64,000 nucleotides of DNA from NCBI GenBank assembly GCA_036557885.1, contig DATBGS010000105.1, forward strand, positions 14,153 through 78,152. Direction: 5' to 3'. A program made the position numbers and the translations under genes. The notes beneath the pieces were generated by a model. That model was not told the origin of the DNA, searched no databases, and saw nothing but the letters and a program-made list of their open reading frames with translations. This stretch comes from DATBGS01 sp036557885 (lineage in GTDB: Bacteria; Chloroflexota; Ktedonobacteria; Ktedonobacterales; DATBGS01). Below, piece after piece: positions 33,845 through 42,031 of the stretch (the first letter of the stretch is position 1; every line of letters starts with the position of its first letter).

Positions 33845-36586
33845 ATGTCCCAGGAAGTGCTCTATGTTCCCTTCAGCCAGCATGATCGCCACCAGGTTGC
33901 TCATGTTCGCACCAGGCGACTTACCCTCATCACCATCGTGGTTGTGCTCTATCTGCTGGCGGTTGGTACCAGCGCGAAGGCTCTAGTGAGTGGGAATCAT
34001 TGGTGGGGGCTGGATGCACAACCTGCGTCTTCTGGCTCATCAGCCTGGCAGATTACCTGGATTGGAAACAGCCTTATTAACGACTACCCGGTTCACGTTG
34101 GCGACCAGATTACTCTGGTTGATGGACATGCGCCAGAGAGCGAAGATCAGATCAATACAGCCAATACGTTGCAGATAGTCACTGCAACTGGGGCTGCCAC
34201 TCAACCAATTCGCTGGCAAGCTCCAAGCCGTCGGGATAACCTGCTTTCGATGAGTTGGGTGGTGCTTGGTCTGGTTTCACTTATTTTGGGCCTCCTGGTC
34301 TTTCTCCACGCCACTGATCGCATACTGGCGCGGCGTTTCTTTTTTCTCTTTACTGCGCTTGCTCTAGTGGCTGACCTGGAACCAGCAGCCAGCTTTGGGC
34401 AGTTGTTAGCTATCTATGTGTCAAGTACGCTCTCTGTGGGGGTATTTTTTGGACTTCTCGCTAACTTCCTTTGGCGGTTATTATTTCCAGTTCACAGCCG
34501 CTCAGCACTGAAACGCCGGTTGCCAGAAGTTCCAGTCGTCACCGGGCTGCTAGCTGGCACGTTGTACCTTGTTGTTATTCTGTTGAAGTTGCAAGATTTT
34601 CTCCTTGCTTCTCAAGAAATAATCCAGGTCAATAGCGTTCTTAGCGTCCTCTTATCTCTGGGATTTATCGCGCGCGCCAGTTTTTCTCATCGCGCAGTAA
34701 CAAAGGAGCGTTCGCGTGCCTTGCTGAGCGGAGTATTTGTAGGTATCCTTCCTCTCTTCTTCCTCACCGTACTTCCAGAGCTTCTTATTAAGCCGCCGTT
34801 AGTTTCCGGCAATGTGAGCGCGCTGGCAGTAATTGCGCTGCCGCTCTCTTTTGGCTATGCCATTGTGCGTCGTGATCTGCTTCGACTGGATTCACTCATT
34901 CGCAAATCGGCCCAGGGGATGCTGGGAGTGATTGGCTTAGCTGTCGTTGCTGTACTTTTGGCTCAGGCATTAAAGCCTCTTCCACTTGTGAGCGCAGTGA
35001 CGCTGGGTGTGGTTGCTGGCGCTGTGTTTACCCCGCTCATCTGGCGCGGAGCGCAGTGGATCACTGAAGCCTGGCTCTTCCCGCAGATGCGTGCTTACCG
35101 TCGGCTGATTACAATGGATGAAGCGATTGATCGGACTGGTCTCCAGGCTGAACGCATTGCTGCTCAACTTGTCAGCGAGGTGCATCTGGCGCTGCCTGTG
35201 CGTCGTGTGGCGCTCTTTGTGCCAGAAAAACGCACCAGGCGCCTGCTGGCGGTGTTGCTCCCATCTGCTCAAGCCACCAAAGAGGAGCAACCCACCGCAG
35301 TGCGTCCGCCAGAGATGCAGGGCGTACATACTCCCCCGCCCATCCTGGATGAGGCTACTGCCCTTACCCTGGATGACATCGTGTATTCCCAGCTTAATCG
35401 AGGAGCCAGAGTTGTTCTGGTTGAGCCAGATGTCCACGCTGCTCCGTCTGGCGAGCCGCGCACTAATCTGCATGGCTCGGAGAATCAGCCAAACGAGCAC
35501 TGGGAGGCTGAGGTTGAGAGGGAAATGATGCTTGACCTGGAAAGCTGGCATCTCCTGCTGCCAATGCGCGTCCAGAATCGGCTGGTAGCGATCCTGGCGC
35601 TCAGCAGAAGGGAAGACGGGCAGGCATATTCAGATACCGATCAGCAACTCCTGCGCATCCTTGCTGCGCGGCGAGCGCTGACCCTGGATTACGCCCTGCT
35701 CTACGCCGAACTCCACACCGCCTACGAACGGCGCCAGGAGTTGGACCGCTTGAAAGATCAGTTTATTGTGACGGCGCATCACGAGCTGCGCACTCCACTC
35801 ACAGGCGTGCAGGGCTATCTGGAACTTTTGCGAGACTTGGGGCCAGAGGGACGAGCCACGCGCCCGGAGGAAGTCCAGATGTTTGTTGACCGCGCCTGCC
35901 GCGCTGCTGACGAACTCAATGAGCAACTGGATAGCTTGCTTATGGCTGCTGAAGCCGACCTTCGGCAGACCAAGCTCATCTCCCAGGCAGTGGACCTGGC
36001 GAGCATTGGGCAGCGCGTCATCCAAAACCTGGATTCTCTCGCTCAACGCGGCCATCATCGTGTGCGCAGCACGATTCCCCCTGAGTTGCAGGTCAGGGCC
36101 GACCCCAAAGCCTTATTTCGCGTGCTGCTCAACCTGCTTTCCAATGCTCTCAAATATAGCCCGGAGGGTCGGCCAGTAATTTTTGATGCCCGTGCCTTTC
36201 TGCTCACCAGTTCTCCTGGCTCCGGTGGTCTTTCAGAAGGAGGGGCGTCATCAAGAGCAATGGCCGAGATTGTTGTGCGCGATTGGGGGCGGGGGATTCC
36301 ACCCAAAGAGCAATATAAGCTCTTTGAGCGCTTCACCCGGCTAGAACGTGATCTCAACAGCACAGAGCGGGGGAGCGGCCTGGGGCTTGCAATTTGCAAG
36401 GAACTGATAGAGGGGATGGGCGGGAATATCTGGGTGGAAAGCAGCGGCGTGCCTGGCGCCGGGAGCGCCTTCCATCTGACTTTGCCGCTTGTCGGAGCGC
36501 TCAATCAGCCATCGGGCGGAAGCCTGAAGCACACGACGGCGCCCCTGCAACAGCCATTTCCAGGGAACGAAGAAGCGCCCGCTTGA
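33845..36586 (+). CDS. ComP-like membrane receptor histidine kinase
   Basis: A 913-residue sensor. One membrane helix (about 27-48) is followed by an outside PDZ-like loop (SAWQITWIGNSLINDYPVHVGDQITLVDG, about 60-125), then about eight helices (135-385) ending in FGYAIVRRDLLRLDSLIRKS, the same order as Bacillus ComP. A GAF-like region (about 415-615) leads to HisKA with His646 in AHHELRTPLTGVQGYLELL, and HATPase motifs LLSNALKYSPEGR, DWGRGIPP and GSGLGLAICKELIEGMGGNIWVESS. ComP itself has a HisKA_3-type kinase module, so the receiver half is ComP-like while the output half is of the common HisKA type. No partner response regulator is adjacent. It starts 28 bases after the ComQ-like gene with SD GGGGAGG. 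Confidence 0.85.
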   Translation: MSQEVLYVPFSQHDRHQVAHVRTRRLTLITIVVVLYLLAVGTSAKALVSGNHWWGLDAQPASSGSSAWQITWIGNSLINDYPVHVGDQITLVDGHAPESEDQINTANTLQIVTATGAATQPIRWQAPSRRDNLLSMSWVVLGLVSLILGLLVFLHATDRILARRFFFLFTALALVADLEPAASFGQLLAIYVSSTLSVGVFFGLLANFLWRLLFPVHSRSALKRRLPEVPVVTGLLAGTLYLVVILLKLQDFLLASQEIIQVNSVLSVLLSLGFIARASFSHRAVTKERSRALLSGVFVGILPLFFLTVLPELLIKPPLVSGNVSALAVIALPLSFGYAIVRRDLLRLDSLIRKSAQGMLGVIGLAVVAVLLAQALKPLPLVSAVTLGVVAGAVFTPLIWRGAQWITEAWLFPQMRAYRRLITMDEAIDRTGLQAERIAAQLVSEVHLALPVRRVALFVPEKRTRRLLAVLLPSAQATKEEQPTAVRPPEMQGVHTPPPILDEATALTLDDIVYSQLNRGARVVLVEPDVHAAPSGEPRTNLHGSENQPNEHWEAEVEREMMLDLESWHLLLPMRVQNRLVAILALSRREDGQAYSDTDQQLLRILAARRALTLDYALLYAELHTAYERRQELDRLKDQFIVTAHHELRTPLTGVQGYLELLRDLGPEGRATRPEEVQMFVDRACRAADELNEQLDSLLMAAEADLRQTKLISQAVDLASIGQRVIQNLDSLAQRGHHRVRSTIPPELQVRADPKALFRVLLNLLSNALKYSPEGRPVIFDARAFLLTSSPGSGGLSEGGASSRAMAEIVVRDWGRGIPPKEQYKLFERFTRLERDLNSTERGSGLGLAICKELIEGMGGNIWVESSGVPGAGSAFHLTLPLVGALNQPSGGSLKHTTAPLQQPFPGNEEAPA

Positions 36587-36667
36587 ACGGAGTACTCACC
36601 AGCAATCGTGTTACGGCGGCGCTTTGCTGCTGTGCCAGAAAGAATAAGTTGAAGTGGAGGAATTACT

Positions 36668-37894
36668 ATGAGCCAGGAAGAGATGCACCCTTTGGGTGAG
36701 AAAAAGCCAGGAGAACAGATCACCTGCTGCGTGGTTGGGGCTGGCCCTGCTGGGGCTGTTCTGGCCTATATGCTGGCACGCAAAGGCATTTCGGTTGCGC
36801 TGCTGGAGGCGCACCTTGATTTTGACCGCGACTTTCGCGGCGATACCATCCACCCCTCAATTCTGGAGGTGATGGATGAGCTTGGGCTGGCCGATGATCT
36901 GCTCAAGCTGCCACACACCAGGCTTGACTCGATGTCTGCCCAGGGCGGTGAAGGTCCGTTCACGCTGGCCGACTTTAGCCACCTCAAGACCAAGTTCCCT
37001 TTTATCGCCTTTATGCCCCAGGCGCGGTTCCTGGCGTTTATAACAGACCAGGCCAAGCGCTTCCCCAACTTCCACCTGCACCTGGGTGCGCGGGTGGAAG
37101 AGGTGAATGAGGAAGATGGTGTGGTGCGTGGGGTGCGCTACCGCGCGCAGGACGGCATGCAGGAACTGCGGGCGCTGCTGACGGTTGGGGCCGACGGGCG
37201 TTTTTCGCGGCTGCGGCGGCTGGGTGGCTTTGAGGCCGTTGCCTCGTCGCCGCCAATGGATGTACTCTGGTTTCGCCTCTCGCGCAAGCCTGAAGACAGT
37301 CATGGTGTGCAGGCACGCTTCGGGAGCGGCCATGTGCTGATAGAATTGGAACGCGAGGAGCAGTGGCAGATTGGCTTTGTGATTGTCAAAGGCACCTTTC
37401 AGGAGTTTAAAGCCGCCGGGCTGGAAGCGCTGCGCCAGGCGATTACAGAAACCGCTCCAGAATTGGCTGATCGTGTCTCCGAATTGCAAGACTGGCATCA
37501 AGTCTCGGTGCTTTCTGTGGAGGCTGATCGCCTCACACGCTGGTATAAGCCGGGCCTGCTCCTGATTGGCGATGCCGCGCATGTCATGTCGCCCGTTGGA
37601 GGCAATGGCATCAACTACGCCGTGATGGACGCGGTGGCAACGGCGAATCTGCTGAGCGAGCCGCTTTTGAGCGGGCACGTCTCGGAGGATGATCTCGCGC
37701 GAGTCCAGCATCGGCGCGAGCGGCCCACACAAATCATCCAGGCCATTGTGAATCAGATGCAGGAGCGCCTGATCAAAAGCGCCCTTGACCCGGACAAACA
37801 GGTACAGGTTCCGCGCTTCCTGCGCTGGCCGGTGGTGCGCGAAATTCCAGCGCGTATTGTTGCCTTTGGTATCAGGCCGGAGCATGTGCAATAG
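36668..37894 (+). CDS. FAD-dependent oxidoreductase/monooxygenase (PHBH fold)
   Basis: A 408-residue flavoprotein with the Rossmann GxGxxG motif CCVVGAGPAGAVLAYMLARKGISVALLE, a DG segment (TVGADGRFSRLRRLGG) and the second FAD motif GLLLIGDAAHVMSPVGGNGINYAVMDAVATANLL. This pattern is that of p-hydroxybenzoate-hydroxylase-like monooxygenases and also of geranylgeranyl-reductase relatives. It begins 82 bases after the ComP-like gene on the same strand. It could tailor the prenyl or indole part of the predicted signal, or be an unrelated catabolic enzyme; the sequence does not decide. Confidence 0.88.
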   Translation: MSQEEMHPLGEKKPGEQITCCVVGAGPAGAVLAYMLARKGISVALLEAHLDFDRDFRGDTIHPSILEVMDELGLADDLLKLPHTRLDSMSAQGGEGPFTLADFSHLKTKFPFIAFMPQARFLAFITDQAKRFPNFHLHLGARVEEVNEEDGVVRGVRYRAQDGMQELRALLTVGADGRFSRLRRLGGFEAVASSPPMDVLWFRLSRKPEDSHGVQARFGSGHVLIELEREEQWQIGFVIVKGTFQEFKAAGLEALRQAITETAPELADRVSELQDWHQVSVLSVEADRLTRWYKPGLLLIGDAAHVMSPVGGNGINYAVMDAVATANLLSEPLLSGHVSEDDLARVQHRRERPTQIIQAIVNQMQERLIKSALDPDKQVQVPRFLRWPVVREIPARIVAFGIRPEHVQ

Positions 37895-37919
37895 TGAGCA
37901 GGTTTGTTGAGGTGGTTGA

Positions 37920-40874
37920 ATGAACAGATTGGCGCTTGCTTTTCTTGGCCTGCCCCAGATTGAGCATGATGGGGTGCCGGTGACGGTTGATACCCGCAAA
38001 GCCATTGCGCTGCTGGCCTATCTTGCCATCACCCATCAGCATCACAGCCGCGACAAGCTGGCTGCGCTGCTCTGGCCCGACTACGATCAGAGCCATGCGC
38101 GCGGCGCGCTGCGTCGCACGCTTTCCACGCTGCATAAGGCGCTGGACGGCGGCTGGCTGGACCTGGAACGCGAAACCATTGGCTTATCCCATCAAGATAC
38201 TATCTGGTTTGATGTCGAGGCATTTGCCAGCCAGTTAGCGCGCTGTCGCGCCCATCGCCACCCCATAACAAGCGTGTGCCCTCAGTGCGTAGAGCCGCTC
38301 ACCGAGGCCGTGAAGCTGTATCGGGACGACTTTCTGGCCGGGTTTAGCCTGCGCGATAGCCCGGAGTTTGATGACTGGCAATATTTCCAGGCCGAGGGCC
38401 TGCGGCGCGACCTGGCAGGCGCGCTGGAGCGCTTGATTGCCTGTCAGAGTGCGATGGGCGCGTTTGAGGCGGCCATTAGCTCGGCGCGTCGCTGGCTGGC
38501 GCTTGATCGTTTGCATGAGCCTGCGCATCGCACGCTGATGCAGCTTTATGCCTGGGCCGGGCAGCGCGCCGCTGCCATTCACCAGTACCGAGAATGTGTG
38601 CAGGTGCTGGAGCAGGAGCTAGGCGTAGCCCCGCTGGAGGAGACAACCCGGCTCTATCAGAGCATCAAAGAAAACCATCTGCTCTCGCGCCCGGCAGCAT
38701 GGGAAGCCACCAGTTCGCACTCCCTCACGCCAGCAAGCTCGCAAAACGGGACAACGCCTGCATCTGGCCCCACGACTTCATCTTCACCAATTCGGCCTGG
38801 TGTCGGTTCTGCTCTGGTGGGGCGCGACCACGAATGGGCGGCATTGCGCGCTGCTTTCGACAACAGCCGCGCCAGCGGCCAGATGGCGATGATTGAGGGC
38901 GAGGCAGGCATTGGCAAAACCCGCTTACTTGAAGAGTTTTTGGCCTCGCTCCAGAACAGCGGCGCCGTCGTTCTGGCGACGCGCTGCTACGAAGGCGAAA
39001 CGCATCTGGCTTATGGTCCGGTTGTGGCCGCGTTGCGCGCCGCCCTTGCCCAAAAAGGGCAGAGCCACTGGATGGAGAGCGTGCCGACCATCTGGCTGAG
39101 CGAGGCAGCACGCTTGCTCCCAGAACTCGCCACGCTGCGCCCAAATCTGCCGCCAGCCCCGGCGCTGGATAGCCCCGGCGCACAAAGCCGCTTTTTTGAA
39201 GGGCTGCGGCAGGTGGTGCTGGCGTTGTGCCAGGGTGAGCAGCCTGGGGTGATTTGTGTTGATGATTTGCACTGGGCCGATGAAGCCTCGCTTGATCTGC
39301 TAACCTATCTGGCGCGCCGGTTGCACGAACATCCCCTTTGCCTCGTGCTTACCTGGCGCAGTGAGCAACTCGCCAACCGGCCCCGCCTGCGCCAGCTTTT
39401 GCTGGAGGCGCAGCGCTCCGGGCAGGCGACGCTGCTGACGCTGAGTCGCTTCAGCGAGGAGATGGTGCGCGAACTGGTGCAAGTGCTGGCCGCAGAAAAA
39501 GTAGCGCTGGCAGAACGGTTGTATCAAGAAACTGAGGGCATCCCGCTGTTTTTAATTGAGTATCTTACCGCGCTCACCAGCGGCGTGCTCGCGCCAGCAG
39601 AGCCATCCTGGTCTTTGCCGGGCGGTGTGCGTGATCTGTTGCATTCGCGGCTGATACCTATCAGCGAGACTGGTTCGCAGGTGCTGGCTACGGCGGCTGT
39701 GCTTGGCAAGGCGTTTGAGTTTGATACCCTGCGGGACGCCAGCGGACGCAGCGAGGAAGAAGCTGTGCTGGCGTTGGAGGAACTGCTCACGCAGGGACTG
39801 CTCCGCGAGTGGCGCAGCGACCCCGGCGCGCAGGCCCCTCTCTACGATTTCACCCATGAAAAGCTGCGCGAACTGGTGTACGAAGAAACAAGCCTGGCCC
39901 GGCGCAGGCTGCTGCACCGCCGCGTGGCGGAGGCGCTGGCGAGCCGGGCACGCGGCCAACGCGAGGGAGCGCTGGCGGGGCAGATTGCGCACCACTACCA
40001 GCAGGCCGGAAGCGAGGCAAACGCCGCGCATTATTATCAGTTGGCCGGGGAACACGCCCGCGCGCTCTATGCCAATGTGGAAGCGCTCGATCATTTCCAG
40101 ACGGCGCTGGCGATGGGGCATCCCGAACCCGCCGCGCTCCATGAGAGCATTGGCGATCTGCACACCCTGCGCGGAGAGTACAGCGCGGCTCTGCGCTGCT
40201 ATGAGACGGCTGCCGCGCTTGCGGGGCCAGGAGCCATAGCGCAGCTTGAGCACAAGCTCGCTGCCATCTATGAACGGCGCGGCGAGTGGGACCACGCGGA
40301 GAGCCATTTCGAGGAAGCGCTGGCAGCGCTTGGGAAGCAGGGGGAGGCAGCAGAGCGCTCACGTCTGTACGCGGATTGGAGCCGCGCTGCGCATCGGCGC
40401 GGGCAGCCACAACAGGCGCTCGATCTTGCCGGGCAAGCGCTCACGCTGGCCGAAGCCGCGCAGGACACCCACGCGCTGGCCCAGGCGCACAATATCCTGG
40501 GCATCCTCGCCAGCAGCCAGGGCCAGCTTGAAACGGCGCGCCAGCACCTGGAGCAAAGCCTGGCCCTGGCCGAGCGCTTAAACGAGCCTGGCGCCCAGGC
40601 AGCGGCGCTGAATAATCTGGCGCTTGTCTCTGGGGCGAGCGGAGATACCGGGCGCGCGCTCAAGCTAGCGGAGGCAGCGCTGGCGCTCTGTGTGGCGCAG
40701 GGAGATCGCCACCGCGAGGCCGCGCTGCAAAACAACCTGGCCGATTTGCTGCATCACGCTGGCCGCACCGAGGATGCCATGCCGCATCTCACCAAAGCCG
40801 TCAGCATTTATGCCGAGATTCATATAGAGGCAGGTACGCTCCAGCCCGAAATCTGGAAGCTAAGCGAGTGGTGA
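37920..40874 (+). CDS. BTAD/AAA-ATPase/TPR transcriptional activator (SARP-MalT type)
   Basis: A 984-residue regulator. Residues 1-95 form an OmpR-like winged helix (LALAFLGLPQIEHDGVPVTV, KAIALLAYLAITHQHHSRDKLAALLWPD, RGALRRTLSTLHKAL), residues 95-250 the bacterial transcriptional activation domain (VKLYRDDFLAGFSLRDSPEFDDWQ, VLEQELGVAPLEETTRLYQSI), then an AAA/STAND ATPase with Walker A GEAGIGKT (about 325-335) and Walker B VICVDDLHWADEASLDLL, and TPR repeats from about 700. It starts 25 bases after the oxidoreductase gene. Given the missing ComA, it is a candidate output regulator of the peptide locus, though it has no receiver domain. Confidence 0.9.
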   Translation: MNRLALAFLGLPQIEHDGVPVTVDTRKAIALLAYLAITHQHHSRDKLAALLWPDYDQSHARGALRRTLSTLHKALDGGWLDLERETIGLSHQDTIWFDVEAFASQLARCRAHRHPITSVCPQCVEPLTEAVKLYRDDFLAGFSLRDSPEFDDWQYFQAEGLRRDLAGALERLIACQSAMGAFEAAISSARRWLALDRLHEPAHRTLMQLYAWAGQRAAAIHQYRECVQVLEQELGVAPLEETTRLYQSIKENHLLSRPAAWEATSSHSLTPASSQNGTTPASGPTTSSSPIRPGVGSALVGRDHEWAALRAAFDNSRASGQMAMIEGEAGIGKTRLLEEFLASLQNSGAVVLATRCYEGETHLAYGPVVAALRAALAQKGQSHWMESVPTIWLSEAARLLPELATLRPNLPPAPALDSPGAQSRFFEGLRQVVLALCQGEQPGVICVDDLHWADEASLDLLTYLARRLHEHPLCLVLTWRSEQLANRPRLRQLLLEAQRSGQATLLTLSRFSEEMVRELVQVLAAEKVALAERLYQETEGIPLFLIEYLTALTSGVLAPAEPSWSLPGGVRDLLHSRLIPISETGSQVLATAAVLGKAFEFDTLRDASGRSEEEAVLALEELLTQGLLREWRSDPGAQAPLYDFTHEKLRELVYEETSLARRRLLHRRVAEALASRARGQREGALAGQIAHHYQQAGSEANAAHYYQLAGEHARALYANVEALDHFQTALAMGHPEPAALHESIGDLHTLRGEYSAALRCYETAAALAGPGAIAQLEHKLAAIYERRGEWDHAESHFEEALAALGKQGEAAERSRLYADWSRAAHRRGQPQQALDLAGQALTLAEAAQDTHALAQAHNILGILASSQGQLETARQHLEQSLALAERLNEPGAQAAALNNLALVSGASGDTGRALKLAEAALALCVAQGDRHREAALQNNLADLLHHAGRTEDAMPHLTKAVSIYAEIHIEAGTLQPEIWKLSEW

Positions 40875-40893
40875 AATGACGCCACCAATCTTC

Positions 40894-41005
40894 TTTCTTC
40901 TTTCTTCGTAAGAAAGTGAAAGGCCACCGCCCAGCCTACTTTCTTCTTTCTTCATAAGAGACTGAAAAGCCATCGCTCAACCTACTTTCTTCTTTCTTCG
41001 TAAAA
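40894..41005. repeat. 46-bp tandem repeat, about 2.4 copies
   Basis: TTTCTTCTTTCTTCGTAAG-like units begin at 40894, 40940 and 40986, an exact 46-base period, each followed by a GAAA-rich part and a CCACCGCCCAGCCTAC-like part that diverges between copies. It fills the gap between two convergent genes. The core 15-mer also occurs in reverse inside hpnE (about 52189-52203). Confidence 0.8.
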
Positions 41006-41012
41006 GCGTCAT

Positions 41013-41040
41013 GGGCGTTTCAGCATTCACTGAAACGCCC
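41013..41040. terminator. Bidirectional terminator-like hairpin between convergent genes
   Basis: GGGCGTTTCAG and CTGAAACGCCC form an 11-bp perfect stem with a 6-base loop. On the minus strand a CTTTTACG follows a few bases later. Confidence 0.6.
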
Positions 41041-41076
41041 GCTGATTTGCAGCTTTCGATTTTGTCCAACGCCACA

Positions 41077-41928
41077 CTACACACCCACGCCCACTTTCTG
41101 CGCCGGAACCTGTGGCTGCTCCTGCTGAGATGCCTGGCTTTGCTTCTCCAGCATGGTGATTACCAGATACGCCAGCCCGCCCAACAGCGCCAGCGCGCCT
41201 CCAATTGTGCCCCAGCTTCCAGGGTGGGTTGGCACCGTCTGCGCTGCTGCGCCCAGATAGACCAAGGCGATACCTGTGATGCCGCTCAGCATCCGCCAGC
41301 CTGGGCGCTTCAGAGCCGCCAGAAACCCAGCCAGGAGGAGCAGCCCTTCCAGCAGCGCGGTGCTAATCCAATGCAAGTTTTGCGCGTGCTCGCTGGCCTT
41401 ATCGGTAAGCTGTAATTCCACGTTTTGCCAGATATTCGGCGCCAGCGCCAGCAGCACCACAGCACTCAACGCCAGCAGTGGCAGGCTCAGTTCCTCGCGC
41501 TTGAATGTGAGCAGTTCTCTCGGCGCAGGATAAGCGAGGAGAAAGACGGCCAGAATAACCGCCGGAAAGAGATAGTTCATTGGGCGGGTAAACGCAAAGA
41601 GCAGCATGGTGAGTGCGAAGATCAGAGCGCTCAGGGTAAAGAACTGGGCAAGCACAAGCCTGCGTTGCCCCTGCCAGACCAAACCCAGCAGCGTGCCAGC
41701 AAGGACAATGCTCGCCAGCGTGCCGCCAACTGCATCATGCCAGCGGTGCAACTCTGGAGTGTAGGTGACCGAGGCCGGGCTAATAGCGAGTGGGACGATT
41801 TTCCAGGGGGCAAGCAGAGCGGGCGCACCAAAGGCCAGAAACACCAGCGCCAACACGCCTGCGACACCGCCCAGGGCGATCTTGCGCCCCTTTTTGACAT
41901 CATGCAGGGGAATAATTGAGACAGCCAT
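41077..41928 (-). CDS. Seven- to eight-helix membrane protein of unknown function
   Basis: A 283-residue integral membrane protein with hydrophobic segments throughout (KIALGGVAGVLALVFLAFGAPALLAPW, then about six more up to IGGALALLGGLAYLVITMLEKQ). The loop after helix 1 (KIVPLAISPASVTYTPELHRWHDAVGG) is conserved-looking and has a His-x-x-His. The C-terminus is Gln-rich. The ATG at 41928 has AAAGGAG upstream; a longer frame from 41952 would start before that SD. The promoter region carries a tandem CGTAACG element also found before the SpoIIE gene, suggesting shared control. The function is unknown. Confidence 0.75.
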   Translation of the reverse strand: MAVSIIPLHDVKKGRKIALGGVAGVLALVFLAFGAPALLAPWKIVPLAISPASVTYTPELHRWHDAVGGTLASIVLAGTLLGLVWQGQRRLVLAQFFTLSALIFALTMLLFAFTRPMNYLFPAVILAVFLLAYPAPRELLTFKREELSLPLLALSAVVLLALAPNIWQNVELQLTDKASEHAQNLHWISTALLEGLLLLAGFLAALKRPGWRMLSGITGIALVYLGAAAQTVPTHPGSWGTIGGALALLGGLAYLVITMLEKQSQASQQEQPQVPAQKVGVGV

Positions 41929-41973
41929 CGTGGTAGCTCCTTTCGGGACCAATCATTTTGATGTTCTGTCTCT

Positions 41974-42019
41974 ACTGTAGCGGCTCCCCGTCCTGAGATC
42001 GTTACGGCAAGCGTTACGG
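41974..42019 (-). promoter_or_regulatory. Tandem CGTAACG operator and -10 before the 283-residue membrane protein gene
   Basis: On the minus strand CCGTAACG occurs twice with a 12-base period (42019-42012 and 42007-42000), then exactly 20 bases, then TACAGT (41979-41974). The same arrangement is at 46897-46942. Confidence 0.5.
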
Positions 42020-42031
42020 CTCTGGGCGCTC

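Noticed and set aside
36857..38005. 382-codon minus-strand frame opposite the FAD oxidoreductase
   Set aside because: Shadow of a gene with clear FAD motifs; the product is His/Arg-rich without domains.
40894..41005. Possible CRISPR array
   Set aside because: The 46-base units are contiguous tandem copies with drifting sequence, without unique spacers and without cas genes.
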